Below are positions 45,408 to 54,889 of a DNA stretch of 64,000 bases, piece after piece. Numbering within the stretch: the first letter of the stretch is position 1; each line of letters begins with the position of its first letter. A model generated the notes under the pieces. That model was given only the letters and a program-made list of their open reading frames with translations. It was not told the DNA's origin and did not search any database. The position numbers and the translations under genes were made by a program. The DNA is from Epilithonimonas lactis (GTDB taxonomy: Bacteria > Bacteroidota > Bacteroidia > Flavobacteriales > Weeksellaceae): contig NZ_FOFI01000005.1 of assembly GCF_900110605.1 (NCBI RefSeq), positions 111,754-175,753 of the forward strand, in the 5' to 3' direction.

Positions 45408-46829
45408 ATGAACATCATAACAAAAATAAAAGAGATTTTGGTAGCAACAATCGTCGCAGGTGGCGCGGTTTCCTGCATGCCAAAATTAGCTTTGGATAAA
45501 GTAAAACCCGAGTTGCCGGAAACTTTCAAGTACACTGCAACAGCAGATACAGCAAGCGTTGCCGATCTGCAATGGAGACAATTCTTCAAAGATCCAATCT
45601 TGCAAAACCTGATCGAAAAAGGAATCAAAAATAATTATGACCTGCAGATCGCTTTGAAACAAGTGGCTTCCTCGCAGGAAAGATTACTTCAGGCAAAATA
45701 TCTGCAATATCCGGACATCACTTTTGGCGTTTCGGGACAAATTTCGAAGCCTTCAAAAAACAGTATGAATGGGCAAAGTCTGAATCTGTTTTTAGGGCAA
45801 AGTCATGTTGAAGATTACAATGTAGTGTTCAATCTTGGTTGGGAAGCTGACATTTGGGGAAAGATTAAAAATCAACAGGAGATTTCCAGGGTTCAATATC
45901 TCCAGACTTATGAAGCTTCGAAAGCCATTCAAACACAAGTTGTCGCAGCAATCGCTCAAGGCTATTACAATCTCTTGATGCTTGACAAACAAATGAATGT
46001 TGCGAAATCCAATTTGGAACTCAGCAAAAACACGTTGGATGTGACGGAGAAGATCTGGAAAGGTGGCGAAACGACTTCATTGGGCGTTCAGCAGGCAAAA
46101 GCGAGAACAGAATCTACAGAACTTCTGATCACGCAATTGGAACAGAATATTGCAATTCAGGAAAATGCATTGAGTATTTTGGTAGGTGAAAATCCAGATA
46201 AGATCAGCAGAACGATTGAAATGTCCGATTCATCCTTACCACAAAATATCTCAGCGGGAATTCCAGCAGCGATGGTGAGCCGTCGTCCGGATGTTCGTCA
46301 GCAGGAATTGGTTTTGTTGGAATCCAATTCTTTGGTTGGAATTGCGCAAGCGAATATGTATCCAGCTTTGAAGATCACAGCCAACGGTGGCGTGAATTCA
46401 TTTAAAATTGATAATTGGTTTCAGATTCCTGCCTCATTGTTTGGGTCTGTTTTGGGCGGAATCACACAACCGATTTTCCAAAAAAGACAGTTGAAAACGG
46501 ATTTGAATGTAGCTAAAATACAGAGAGAAAAGAATGTTTTGGCTTTTCGTCAATCTGTCCTAAATGCTGTTGGTGAAGTGTCTGACGCTTTGGTTTCCAA
46601 TGAAAGTTTAAAAGCTCAGGAAATAAAAGCTTCGGAACAAGTGACGACCTTGAAAGATGGGATCAAAAGCGCCGAGCTGCTTTACAAAGGCGGAATGGCA
46701 AATTATCTGGAAGTGATCACGGCTCAAGCCAACTCACTTCAGGCAGAACTGAATCTGGCTTCCATCAAGAGACAAAGACTCAGCAGTATTGTTGACCTCT
46801 ATCGTGCTTTGGGTGGCGGATGGAAATAA
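45408..46829 (+). CDS. TolC-like outer membrane efflux lipoprotein
   Basis: From the ATG at 45408 the product is 473 residues, with a lipoprotein signal 'MNIITKIKEILVATIVAGGAVSC' (Cys23). The frame is open back to 45237, but that part translates the repeat at 45239-45352, so it is not coding; an ATG at 45375 is a weaker alternative. The mature protein has the NodT/OprM signature: 'WRQFFKDPILQNLIEKGIKNNYDLQIALKQV', two outer-membrane efflux (OEP) repeats with long helices, and 'AAMVSRRPDVRQQELVLLESN'-type motifs between them. It forms the trimeric exit channel for the adaptor and pump encoded upstream. Confidence 0.92.
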   Translation: MNIITKIKEILVATIVAGGAVSCMPKLALDKVKPELPETFKYTATADTASVADLQWRQFFKDPILQNLIEKGIKNNYDLQIALKQVASSQERLLQAKYLQYPDITFGVSGQISKPSKNSMNGQSLNLFLGQSHVEDYNVVFNLGWEADIWGKIKNQQEISRVQYLQTYEASKAIQTQVVAAIAQGYYNLLMLDKQMNVAKSNLELSKNTLDVTEKIWKGGETTSLGVQQAKARTESTELLITQLEQNIAIQENALSILVGENPDKISRTIEMSDSSLPQNISAGIPAAMVSRRPDVRQQELVLLESNSLVGIAQANMYPALKITANGGVNSFKIDNWFQIPASLFGSVLGGITQPIFQKRQLKTDLNVAKIQREKNVLAFRQSVLNAVGEVSDALVSNESLKAQEIKASEQVTTLKDGIKSAELLYKGGMANYLEVITAQANSLQAELNLASIKRQRLSSIVDLYRALGGGWK

Positions 46830-46876
46830 ATAAAGTTTAAGTTATTTTTTGTTAAAAGTTACTTTCGGGTAACAGA

Positions 46877-46908
46877 AATGGTCGGAAAAGTTCCGGCCAT
46901 TTTTTTTA
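46877..46908 (+). terminator. Terminator of the efflux operon
   Basis: Stem AATGGTCGGAA / TTCCGGCCATT (one G-T pair), loop AAG, followed by a run of T residues. It lies between convergent genes. Confidence 0.85.
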
Positions 46909-46969
46909 TTTAACATTAAAAAAGCCATCTCTTTCGAGACAGCTTATGTTTATAAAAAGGAAACTTCAA

Positions 46970-47467
46970 TTATTTCAAAGCACTTACAGCTTCTGCATAA
47001 TTTGGTTCTTGTCCAATTTCTGGAACTTGCTCCGTGTAAAGCACTTTTCCTGTTTCGTCCAAAGCAACTACTGCTCTACTCAACAAACCTCTCAATGGAG
47101 AGTCGCTAAGTGTAACGCCATAATCTTCACCGAAATTCCCTCTGAAATCTGAAAGAACCTCTACATTATCAAGTCCTTCTGCTGCACAAAATCTGTTCAA
47201 TGCAAATGGCAGATCTCTGGAAACATTGATGACAACTGTATTTTCCAATGAGCTAGCTTCCTTGTTGAATTCTCTTGCAGACGCTGCGCAAACGCCAGTA
47301 TCGATGCTTGGGAAGATATTAAGCAACACTTTTTTACCAGTGTAATCTGCCAAATGCTTTTCTGAAAGGTCTGCTCCTATCAACGTAAATTCCTGAGCGA
47401 TAGTTCCAACTTCTGGCAAATCCCCAACGGTATTGATCGGACTTCCTTTGAATGTAATTTGTGACAT
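46970..47467 (-). CDS. tpx: Thiol peroxidase (Tpx, atypical 2-Cys peroxiredoxin)
   Basis: The 165-residue product reduces hydrogen peroxide and alkyl hydroperoxides with electrons from thioredoxin. The peroxidatic Cys60 is in 'FPSIDTGVC' and the resolving Cys94 in 'RFCAAEGL', with the Tpx-specific spacing. The active-site Arg follows in 'INVSRDLPFAL'. Length and start are standard ('MSQITFKGSPINTVG'). No signal peptide; cytoplasmic in most relatives. It stands alone on the minus strand, and no OxyR- or PerR-like site was recognised. Confidence 0.95.
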   Translation of the reverse strand: MSQITFKGSPINTVGDLPEVGTIAQEFTLIGADLSEKHLADYTGKKVLLNIFPSIDTGVCAASAREFNKEASSLENTVVINVSRDLPFALNRFCAAEGLDNVEVLSDFRGNFGEDYGVTLSDSPLRGLLSRAVVALDETGKVLYTEQVPEIGQEPNYAEAVSALK

Positions 47468-47631
47468 TGTTCGTATAATTTATTTCTTCAAAGTTAATGG
47501 TTGATTTCTGAATTCTCAAACAATTCATTCTACTTTAATAAAATTTAACTTTTACTATAAATAAAGAAAGATTTAATCATTATTTGAACAAAAATCATAT
47601 TCCCACTATTAGAAAATCATTATAAAATATG

Positions 47632-47639
47632 TATTTTTG
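47632..47639 (+). promoter_or_regulatory. Candidate -7 element of the icd promoter
   Basis: TATTTTTG matches TAnnTTTG exactly, 31 bases before the icd ATG. No convincing -33 TTTG is found at the usual distance, so the promoter is tentative. Confidence 0.4.
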
Positions 47640-47667
47640 TGATTCAATACGAAATAAAATCAACTAA

Positions 47668-49890
<2,223 letters not shown>

Positions 49891-49910
49891 TTTCCGCTTT
49901 CATATTGACT

Positions 49911-49942
49911 CAAAAGCTCCTTATTTAAGGGGCTTTTTTTAA
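49911..49942 (+). terminator. Terminator of icd
   Basis: Stem AAAAGCTCCTT / AAGGGGCTTTT (one mismatch) with a short ATTT loop and a T run. Confidence 0.8.
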
Positions 49943-50271
49943 TTTTCAATGATCACTTTTCTGTGTTCTCTTCCCCACTCTATCATTTCAGCAATGATCT
50001 TTCCAAATGTCCTGCAGTAGCTTGTTGGTTCATATTCTATCAACACTGGTGTATCGGGGTAGACATTTCGTTTTACCAATTTATTCAGTTCCATATCTTT
50101 CAACTCTTTTGAAAGCATTCTTGTCGTAATTCCCGGAATGCTTCTCTCAATTTCCCGAAAACGCTTGTTTCCATTACAAATAGAATTGATAATTGGAATT
50201 CTCCACTTTCCTCCTATGAAATATAGGGTGTCTTGTAATGCTCTTAATTCTTCGTTTTGGTCTCTTTCCAT
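49939..50271 (-). CDS. HxlR-family winged-helix regulator
   Basis: The 110-residue product matches the HxlR family: 'LYFIGGKWRIPIINSICNG', 'RFREIERSIPGITTRMLSKELK' (recognition helix) and 'VYPDTPVLIEYEPTSYCRTFGKII' (wing and dimer helix). HxlR proteins often respond to thiol or electrophile stress; here the typical N-terminal Cys is missing, while Cys residues near 32 and 88 remain. It is divergent from an SDR oxidoreductase gene. Its ATG is only six bases from a -7 element, so its mRNA may be almost leaderless. Control of the SDR gene is inferred from the arrangement. Confidence 0.9.
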   Translation of the reverse strand: MERDQNEELRALQDTLYFIGGKWRIPIINSICNGNKRFREIERSIPGITTRMLSKELKDMELNKLVKRNVYPDTPVLIEYEPTSYCRTFGKIIAEMIEWGREHRKVIIEN

Positions 50272-50276
50272 AGCTG

Positions 50277-50357
50277 CAAAGTTAAATGATATAATGAATG
50301 ATACTGATATACTCCGTGATACTGGTTACAAAAGTATATCAATTTGAAATAACTTTG
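50277..50357. promoter_or_regulatory. Divergent hxlR/SDR promoter region with a likely operator
   Basis: CAAAGTTA at 50277-50284 is TAACTTTG on the minus strand, and TAACTTTG recurs on the + strand at 50350-50357. Both are exact TAnnTTTG -7 elements, one for each divergent gene. Between them, GATATACT (50306-50313) and AGTATATC (50333-50340) form an inverted repeat, with additional TGATACT direct copies at 50299-50305 and 50317-50323. HxlR proteins bind such inverted repeats as dimers. Confidence 0.6.
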
Positions 50358-50374
50358 TCAAAAATTTTAGAACA

Positions 50375-51121
50375 ATGAGTAGATTTAATAACAAACTAGC
50401 CATCGTAACTGGCGGAAACAGCGGAATAGGTTATGCAACAGCAAAAGAACTAATTGCTGAAGGCGCAAAAGTAATTATTACAGGACGACGAAAAGAAGCC
50501 ATCGAAAAAGCGGCAGAAGAATTGAAAGCAATTTCTTTCGTAGCTGATCAAGGAAACTTAGAAAATATTGAAGCCTTACGGAATGAAATTCAAAGTCAGT
50601 ACGGAAAAATAGATATCTTATTTATCAATGCAGGCATTACAGGGATATTAGGTTCAATTGAAAATATGGATTCGAAAAATTTTGATAATGTGATGAACAT
50701 TAATTTTCGTGGTGCCTATTTTACATTAAGCAATTTAATTCCATTATTAAACGACGGCGCATCTGTAGTATTTTTATCTTCAAATGTCGCAACGACCTAC
50801 AAACCGAACAGCTCCGTTTATCAGGCCAGTAAAGCAGCGCTCAATTCTATTGCGAAGACGGCAGCTGCGGAATTGGCTCCAAGAAAGATCCGCGTCAATA
50901 TGGTGAGTCCAGGACCTACCAAAACGGAAATAATGACCAAGGCCGGACTGGACACAGAAACCTTGAATGGAATCAATGAATGGCTGATCAACGAAATTCC
51001 CCTGAAAAAAATGGGAAGTGCAGAAGATGTTGCAAAAGCTGTTGTCTACTTATCAGACAATAACATAGCAAGTTTCATGACTGGAACAGAAATTCTAATA
51101 GATGGCGGAATGATTTTGTAG
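50375..51121 (+). CDS. Short-chain dehydrogenase/reductase (SDR)
   Basis: The 248-residue product is a classical SDR: nucleotide-binding 'TGGNSGIG' (12-19), 'NAG' (85-87), Asn110, the Ser in 'FLSSN' (135-136), and catalytic Tyr149 and Lys153 in 'YQASKAAL'. Arg38-Arg39 after the second strand ('ITGRRKE') suggests NADP preference. The substrate is not predictable. The C-terminal 'TEILIDGGMIL' is the usual family ending. It is divergent from the HxlR gene and probably regulated by it. Confidence 0.95.
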   Translation: MSRFNNKLAIVTGGNSGIGYATAKELIAEGAKVIITGRRKEAIEKAAEELKAISFVADQGNLENIEALRNEIQSQYGKIDILFINAGITGILGSIENMDSKNFDNVMNINFRGAYFTLSNLIPLLNDGASVVFLSSNVATTYKPNSSVYQASKAALNSIAKTAAAELAPRKIRVNMVSPGPTKTEIMTKAGLDTETLNGINEWLINEIPLKKMGSAEDVAKAVVYLSDNNIASFMTGTEILIDGGMIL

Positions 51122-51143
51122 AAAACCGTGTTAAATATTACAT

Positions 51144-51178
51144 AAAACCCTCGACAAATGTTGAGGGTTTTGTGTTTT
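51144..51178 (+). terminator. Terminator of the SDR gene
   Basis: Stem AAAACCCTCGACA / TGTTGAGGGTTTT (one G-T pair), loop AAA, followed by a T-rich run. Confidence 0.8.
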
Positions 51179-51190
51179 AATTCTATTTTT

Positions 51191-51278
51191 GGGCAGCTTA
51201 ATCCGTCTTCCGCTCCCAATCTTTTTTCCCTCGCCAGTGCCAGTGCAAAAAAAGGATTTCCGCTCAAGCCGGGCTGCA
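51191..51278. repeat. Dispersed intergenic repeat, copy 2
   Basis: It shares start (GGGCAGCTTAATCCG) and end (AGGATTTCCGCTCAAG then CCGGGCTGCA) with the copy at 45239-45352 but lacks part of the middle. It lies in the gap 51122-51439 with a terminator and a long hairpin. Confidence 0.7.
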
Positions 51279-51315
51279 ATCAATCCAGTGTTAATTAAAA
51301 TGGTTTGTGAAAACA

Positions 51316-51374
51316 CTATTTTGTCATTCCGCAGGAATCCAAACTGTTAAGATTCCTGCAGAATGACAAAATAG
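51316..51374. repeat. Near-perfect 24-bp inverted repeat
   Basis: The arms at 51316-51339 and 51351-51374 are complementary at 23 of 24 positions (outer CTATTTTGTCATTC, inner GCAGGAATC) around an 11-base loop. There is no T run, so it is not a normal terminator. It is likely a dispersed palindromic element or the remnant of a MITE. Confidence 0.7.
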
Positions 51375-51439
51375 AGCAGATTCATTTTAAATATTAACAA
51401 AATAATTAATTAAAAATCAATTATAATAAGCTTTTTGAT

Positions 51440-53839
51440 ATGAAAAAAATCTTCATTTTTTTTCTTTATGTTTTGGGAATGTCTCAGCTAAATGCACAGG
51501 ACAAAATAGATAAGGCCATCCAAAATCTGGAACAAAATTATCCGCAGGAAAAAGTCTATTTGCTTCTGGACAAGGACAAATATGTGGTTGGAGACCATAT
51601 CTATTTCAAATCATTTGTCTTCAATGGTTACAACCGTTCGGCCATCTCAAACACGCTTCTTGTGGAATTGTACGACCACAACAAAAATATGGTCGACAAG
51701 AAAACTGTCTTCCTCAAAGATGGCGAAGGTGACGGCACTTTTGTACTCAATGATTTCCTTAATGAAGATATCTATTTCATAAGAGCCTACACGACTTGGA
51801 TGGCAAATTTCCCAGAGGAATTCAATTTTATGAAACAGGTTCCGATCTACAATCCGAATTCTGAACAGAAATTGGTCCTTGATAAAAACACAAAATGGAC
51901 AGCGAACGCCTTTCCGGAAAGTGGAACATTCATCGAGAACATCCCGACCAAATTCGCGGTGAGATTATATTCCCAAGGAACTCCACCGACCGCTTGGAGT
52001 GGCTACGTCATCGATTCTGAAAAACCGAATGAGAAATTGACAACATTCAAAAATATGGATGAAAATGTAGCCGTTTTCAACATCACTCCAAAAGCTGGAA
52101 AAACATACAAAGCCATCGTTGAAGATAACAAAGGTGCAAAACAGACGGTTGCTCTACCAACAGTTTCTAATTCCGGGATCAATCTTCAGCTGACGAGCGA
52201 CCCAAAAGGCATTAATTATAAGATCAATGGAGCCGGTCTTTCTCAAGGTTTGCAAGGATACAGCATCATTGGGACGATAAACAACCAATTGGTGTACAGA
52301 GCAAACATCAAAACAACAACGAGTGAGGCTACTAGCCAAATTCCCAACAAGGTAAGCAATGACGAAACAGCCGTTCTGAACATCACCATTTTTGATGAAA
52401 AGCAAAATGTGGCAGCACAACGACTCTTCTTTCTCAATCCAAAAAAACTTGATCTAGATGAGCCAACTTTGGCCTTATCGATGAACAATGAGCCTAGAGC
52501 TTTCAACAGTTTTGATATTGAGCCAGATGGAGACCACACGCATTACACAGTTTTGGTACGGGAAAATAATCCGTCTGAACTTAAAAATGAAAACACTTTA
52601 CTGAGCGCCAAATGGTTGACAGGCGATTTTACTTCCGCCATATTCGATCCGGCACAATATTTTGAAAAGTCGGCAAATCCAGAAGCTCTTGACGCGATAT
52701 TGATCTCAGAAAAATGGAAACGTTTCGATTGGGAATCTGTGCTGGCAGGCAAAACGCCAGAGTTCAATTACAAGCCTCAGAAAAATCTTTCTTTCAAAGG
52801 AAAAGTGACCAACAATGGAAGATTCCTTCCCAATAAGAATATCAATCTTCTGATGAAAACTGAAAATTCTGACAAGAACTTTGTTCCCGCGGTGACAGAT
52901 GACAATGGTTTCATCTATCTGGATAATATCTATTTTGATGAGCCTTTGACGGTTTCATATTACCTTAACAAAGACAAAAAACAAACCTCAGATTCTGATA
53001 ATATTAATTTGAGTTTCCAAGCTTTGGTGACAAGCATTCCATTGAAAAACCCGTTACCATTTACCAATTATCGTTTGGTCAATGACAAAAATGCGGCTCC
53101 AGACCCAAGCGTTGCAAAAGCACTTCAAAACAGAAGGAACAACAAAGGAATTGATGATTTTAAAAAGGAAACATTAATTGAAGAAGTACAAGTGACAGCG
53201 AAAAAAGTGGATAAAAAAGCCGAATTGGACAAGGAACTTTCCAGTGGCCGATTCAGCAGTATGAATGCTACCATCTTCGACATGGTGAATGAGAATAAAG
53301 ACGCACAGTCTTCCCAAAACATTTTGCAGTGGTTACAAGGTCGTGCTGCGGGACTTACATTCACGATGGACGGTTCTGGAAACTACATTCCAAGCATTAG
53401 AGGCTCACAGGCCAGTTTGTTCCTAGACGAGATGCCTGTGGATGCAAGCATGATCAATTCTTTACCGATCAGCAACATTGCGATGGTGAAGGTTATGAAG
53501 AATGATGGTTTGGTAGGCAACGCTGTTGCAATCTACACACGTCGCGGAAATATGATCGCGGAGGAGGATAAAGATAAGGAGAAAGTCAACAAACTTGTTT
53601 TGAAAGGCTATGATCGATCGACCGAATTTGAGCTGCCAGATATCACAGGTGACGCTTACAAAAGAATAACGATGGACACACGAGAAACACTCTACTGGAA
53701 TCCAAAACTTTCCGAAGAAGGCGGACTGGCGCCAAGAGCAAAATTCTTCAATAATGATGAAGCTAAAAACCGCCAGATCATCATCATCAGCTTTGATAAA
53801 GAAGATAAAATGCTTTATTACGATGAGATCATAAAGTAA
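51440..53839 (+). CDS. Large secreted MG2/plug-like envelope protein, copy 1
   Basis: The 799-residue product has a signal peptide (1-19, '...SQLNAQ'). The N-terminal part carries macroglobulin MG2-like strands ('PQEKVYLLLDKDKYVVGDHIYFKSFVF', 'LYDHNKNMVDKKTVFL', 'FIRAYTTWMANF'), the central part is beta-sandwich-like, and the C-terminal ~200 residues resemble a TonB-receptor plug ('LQWLQGRAAGLTF', 'IRGSQASLFLDEMPVD', 'MVKVMKND', 'GNAVAIYTRRGN') but no barrel follows. Proteins of this layout are common in Bacteroidota; function is unknown, and the plug-like part may interact with TonB or be a docking domain. A paralogue lies at 54890-57265. Confidence 0.82.
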   Translation: MKKIFIFFLYVLGMSQLNAQDKIDKAIQNLEQNYPQEKVYLLLDKDKYVVGDHIYFKSFVFNGYNRSAISNTLLVELYDHNKNMVDKKTVFLKDGEGDGTFVLNDFLNEDIYFIRAYTTWMANFPEEFNFMKQVPIYNPNSEQKLVLDKNTKWTANAFPESGTFIENIPTKFAVRLYSQGTPPTAWSGYVIDSEKPNEKLTTFKNMDENVAVFNITPKAGKTYKAIVEDNKGAKQTVALPTVSNSGINLQLTSDPKGINYKINGAGLSQGLQGYSIIGTINNQLVYRANIKTTTSEATSQIPNKVSNDETAVLNITIFDEKQNVAAQRLFFLNPKKLDLDEPTLALSMNNEPRAFNSFDIEPDGDHTHYTVLVRENNPSELKNENTLLSAKWLTGDFTSAIFDPAQYFEKSANPEALDAILISEKWKRFDWESVLAGKTPEFNYKPQKNLSFKGKVTNNGRFLPNKNINLLMKTENSDKNFVPAVTDDNGFIYLDNIYFDEPLTVSYYLNKDKKQTSDSDNINLSFQALVTSIPLKNPLPFTNYRLVNDKNAAPDPSVAKALQNRRNNKGIDDFKKETLIEEVQVTAKKVDKKAELDKELSSGRFSSMNATIFDMVNENKDAQSSQNILQWLQGRAAGLTFTMDGSGNYIPSIRGSQASLFLDEMPVDASMINSLPISNIAMVKVMKNDGLVGNAVAIYTRRGNMIAEEDKDKEKVNKLVLKGYDRSTEFELPDITGDAYKRITMDTRETLYWNPKLSEEGGLAPRAKFFNNDEAKNRQIIIISFDKEDKMLYYDEIIK

Positions 53840-53853
53840 TGTTAAATAAATAA

Positions 53854-53886
53854 AAAAAGACTTTCTGGCTAGAAAGTCTTTTTTTA
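53854..53886 (+). terminator. Terminator of MG2/plug copy 1
   Basis: Stem AAAAAAAGACTTTCT / AGAAAGTCTTTTTTT around GGCT, a perfect hairpin ending in a T run. Confidence 0.85.
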
Positions 53887-53940
53887 TGGTCTGATGTTTG
53901 GATAAAAAAATTCAAATATTAATATCAAAAATTTAACATT

Positions 53941-54768
53941 ATGCCTTACATCACAAAAGACATCGACAAAAATTACAGTGTTTATTACGAAGATCACGGA
54001 ACAGGACAGCCAGTGATCTTGATCCACGGATGGCCACTCAGCGGGAAATCTTGGGAGTTGCAGGTTCCAGCACTTTTGGAAGCTGGATATAGAGTTATTA
54101 CTTATGACAGAAAAGGATTTGGAAACTCTCAGCCTTCTTTGAATGGATACGATTACAATTCATTGACGGAAGACCTTTTGGAATTGATCACACAATTAGA
54201 CCTCAAAAATGTAGTTCTTGTCGGCTTCTCGATGGGAGGCGGTGAAGTTGTCCGTTTCTTGACCAATTACGGTTATGACAATGTTGATAAGGTTGCTTTG
54301 ATTGCATCCATCATTCCATTGGTGAAACAGAAAGATGACAATCCTGATGGCGTTCCGGAAAAAGACCTCAACGAAATCCTTGATAATCTGAAAAAAGACC
54401 GCGTGACTTTCCTGGAAGGTTTCCACAAGAATTTTTATAATTATGGACTGTTGTCACAGACAGTGAGCCAGGCGCAATTAAACTACGATTGGAGCATCTC
54501 TTCCCACGCCTCTCCTATCGCGACCATCAAATCTGCTGAAAGCTGGGCGAATACAGACTTCAGATTGGAACTTCAAAATGTGACTGTTCCTACTTTGATC
54601 GTTCACGGTGACGAAGACCAAATTGTACCGATCAAAACTGCTGGCGAGCAGGCTGCAAAAGGCATTGTAAACAATCAATATCACGTAATTTCTGGTGCAC
54701 CTCACGGATTGAATGTGACTCACGCAGATGAATTAAATAAAATCTTGGTCAACTTCCTCAATAGTTAG
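53941..54768 (+). CDS. Alpha/beta hydrolase (chloroperoxidase/arylesterase-like)
   Basis: The 275-residue product has the alpha/beta-hydrolase triad: nucleophile Ser97 in 'VGFSMGGG', Asp226 in 'VHGDEDQIVP' and His255 in 'GAPHGLN', with the oxyanion motif 'IHGWPLSGKSWE' (28-39). Spacing and 'DRKGFGNSQP' match the non-haem chloroperoxidase/esterase branch; perhydrolase or esterase activity is likely, and the substrate is unknown. No signal peptide, so cytoplasmic. It sits between two paralogous envelope-protein genes, each with its own terminator, so the three are not one transcript. Confidence 0.93.
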   Translation: MPYITKDIDKNYSVYYEDHGTGQPVILIHGWPLSGKSWELQVPALLEAGYRVITYDRKGFGNSQPSLNGYDYNSLTEDLLELITQLDLKNVVLVGFSMGGGEVVRFLTNYGYDNVDKVALIASIIPLVKQKDDNPDGVPEKDLNEILDNLKKDRVTFLEGFHKNFYNYGLLSQTVSQAQLNYDWSISSHASPIATIKSAESWANTDFRLELQNVTVPTLIVHGDEDQIVPIKTAGEQAAKGIVNNQYHVISGAPHGLNVTHADELNKILVNFLNS

Positions 54769-54789
54769 ACTCAGTTAAGATAAAATTTC

Positions 54790-54822
54790 AAAACAGCATT
54801 TTTTAGAATGCTGTTTTTTTTG
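54790..54822 (+). terminator. Terminator of the alpha/beta hydrolase gene
   Basis: Stem AAAACAGCATT / AATGCTGTTTT around a TTTTAG loop, followed by a T run. Confidence 0.85.
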
Positions 54823-54889
54823 TTTGGATATTATTCATAATTTAAAGAATTCTAAAGGACCAGACTATAAACAATCAAATTGATAACCT

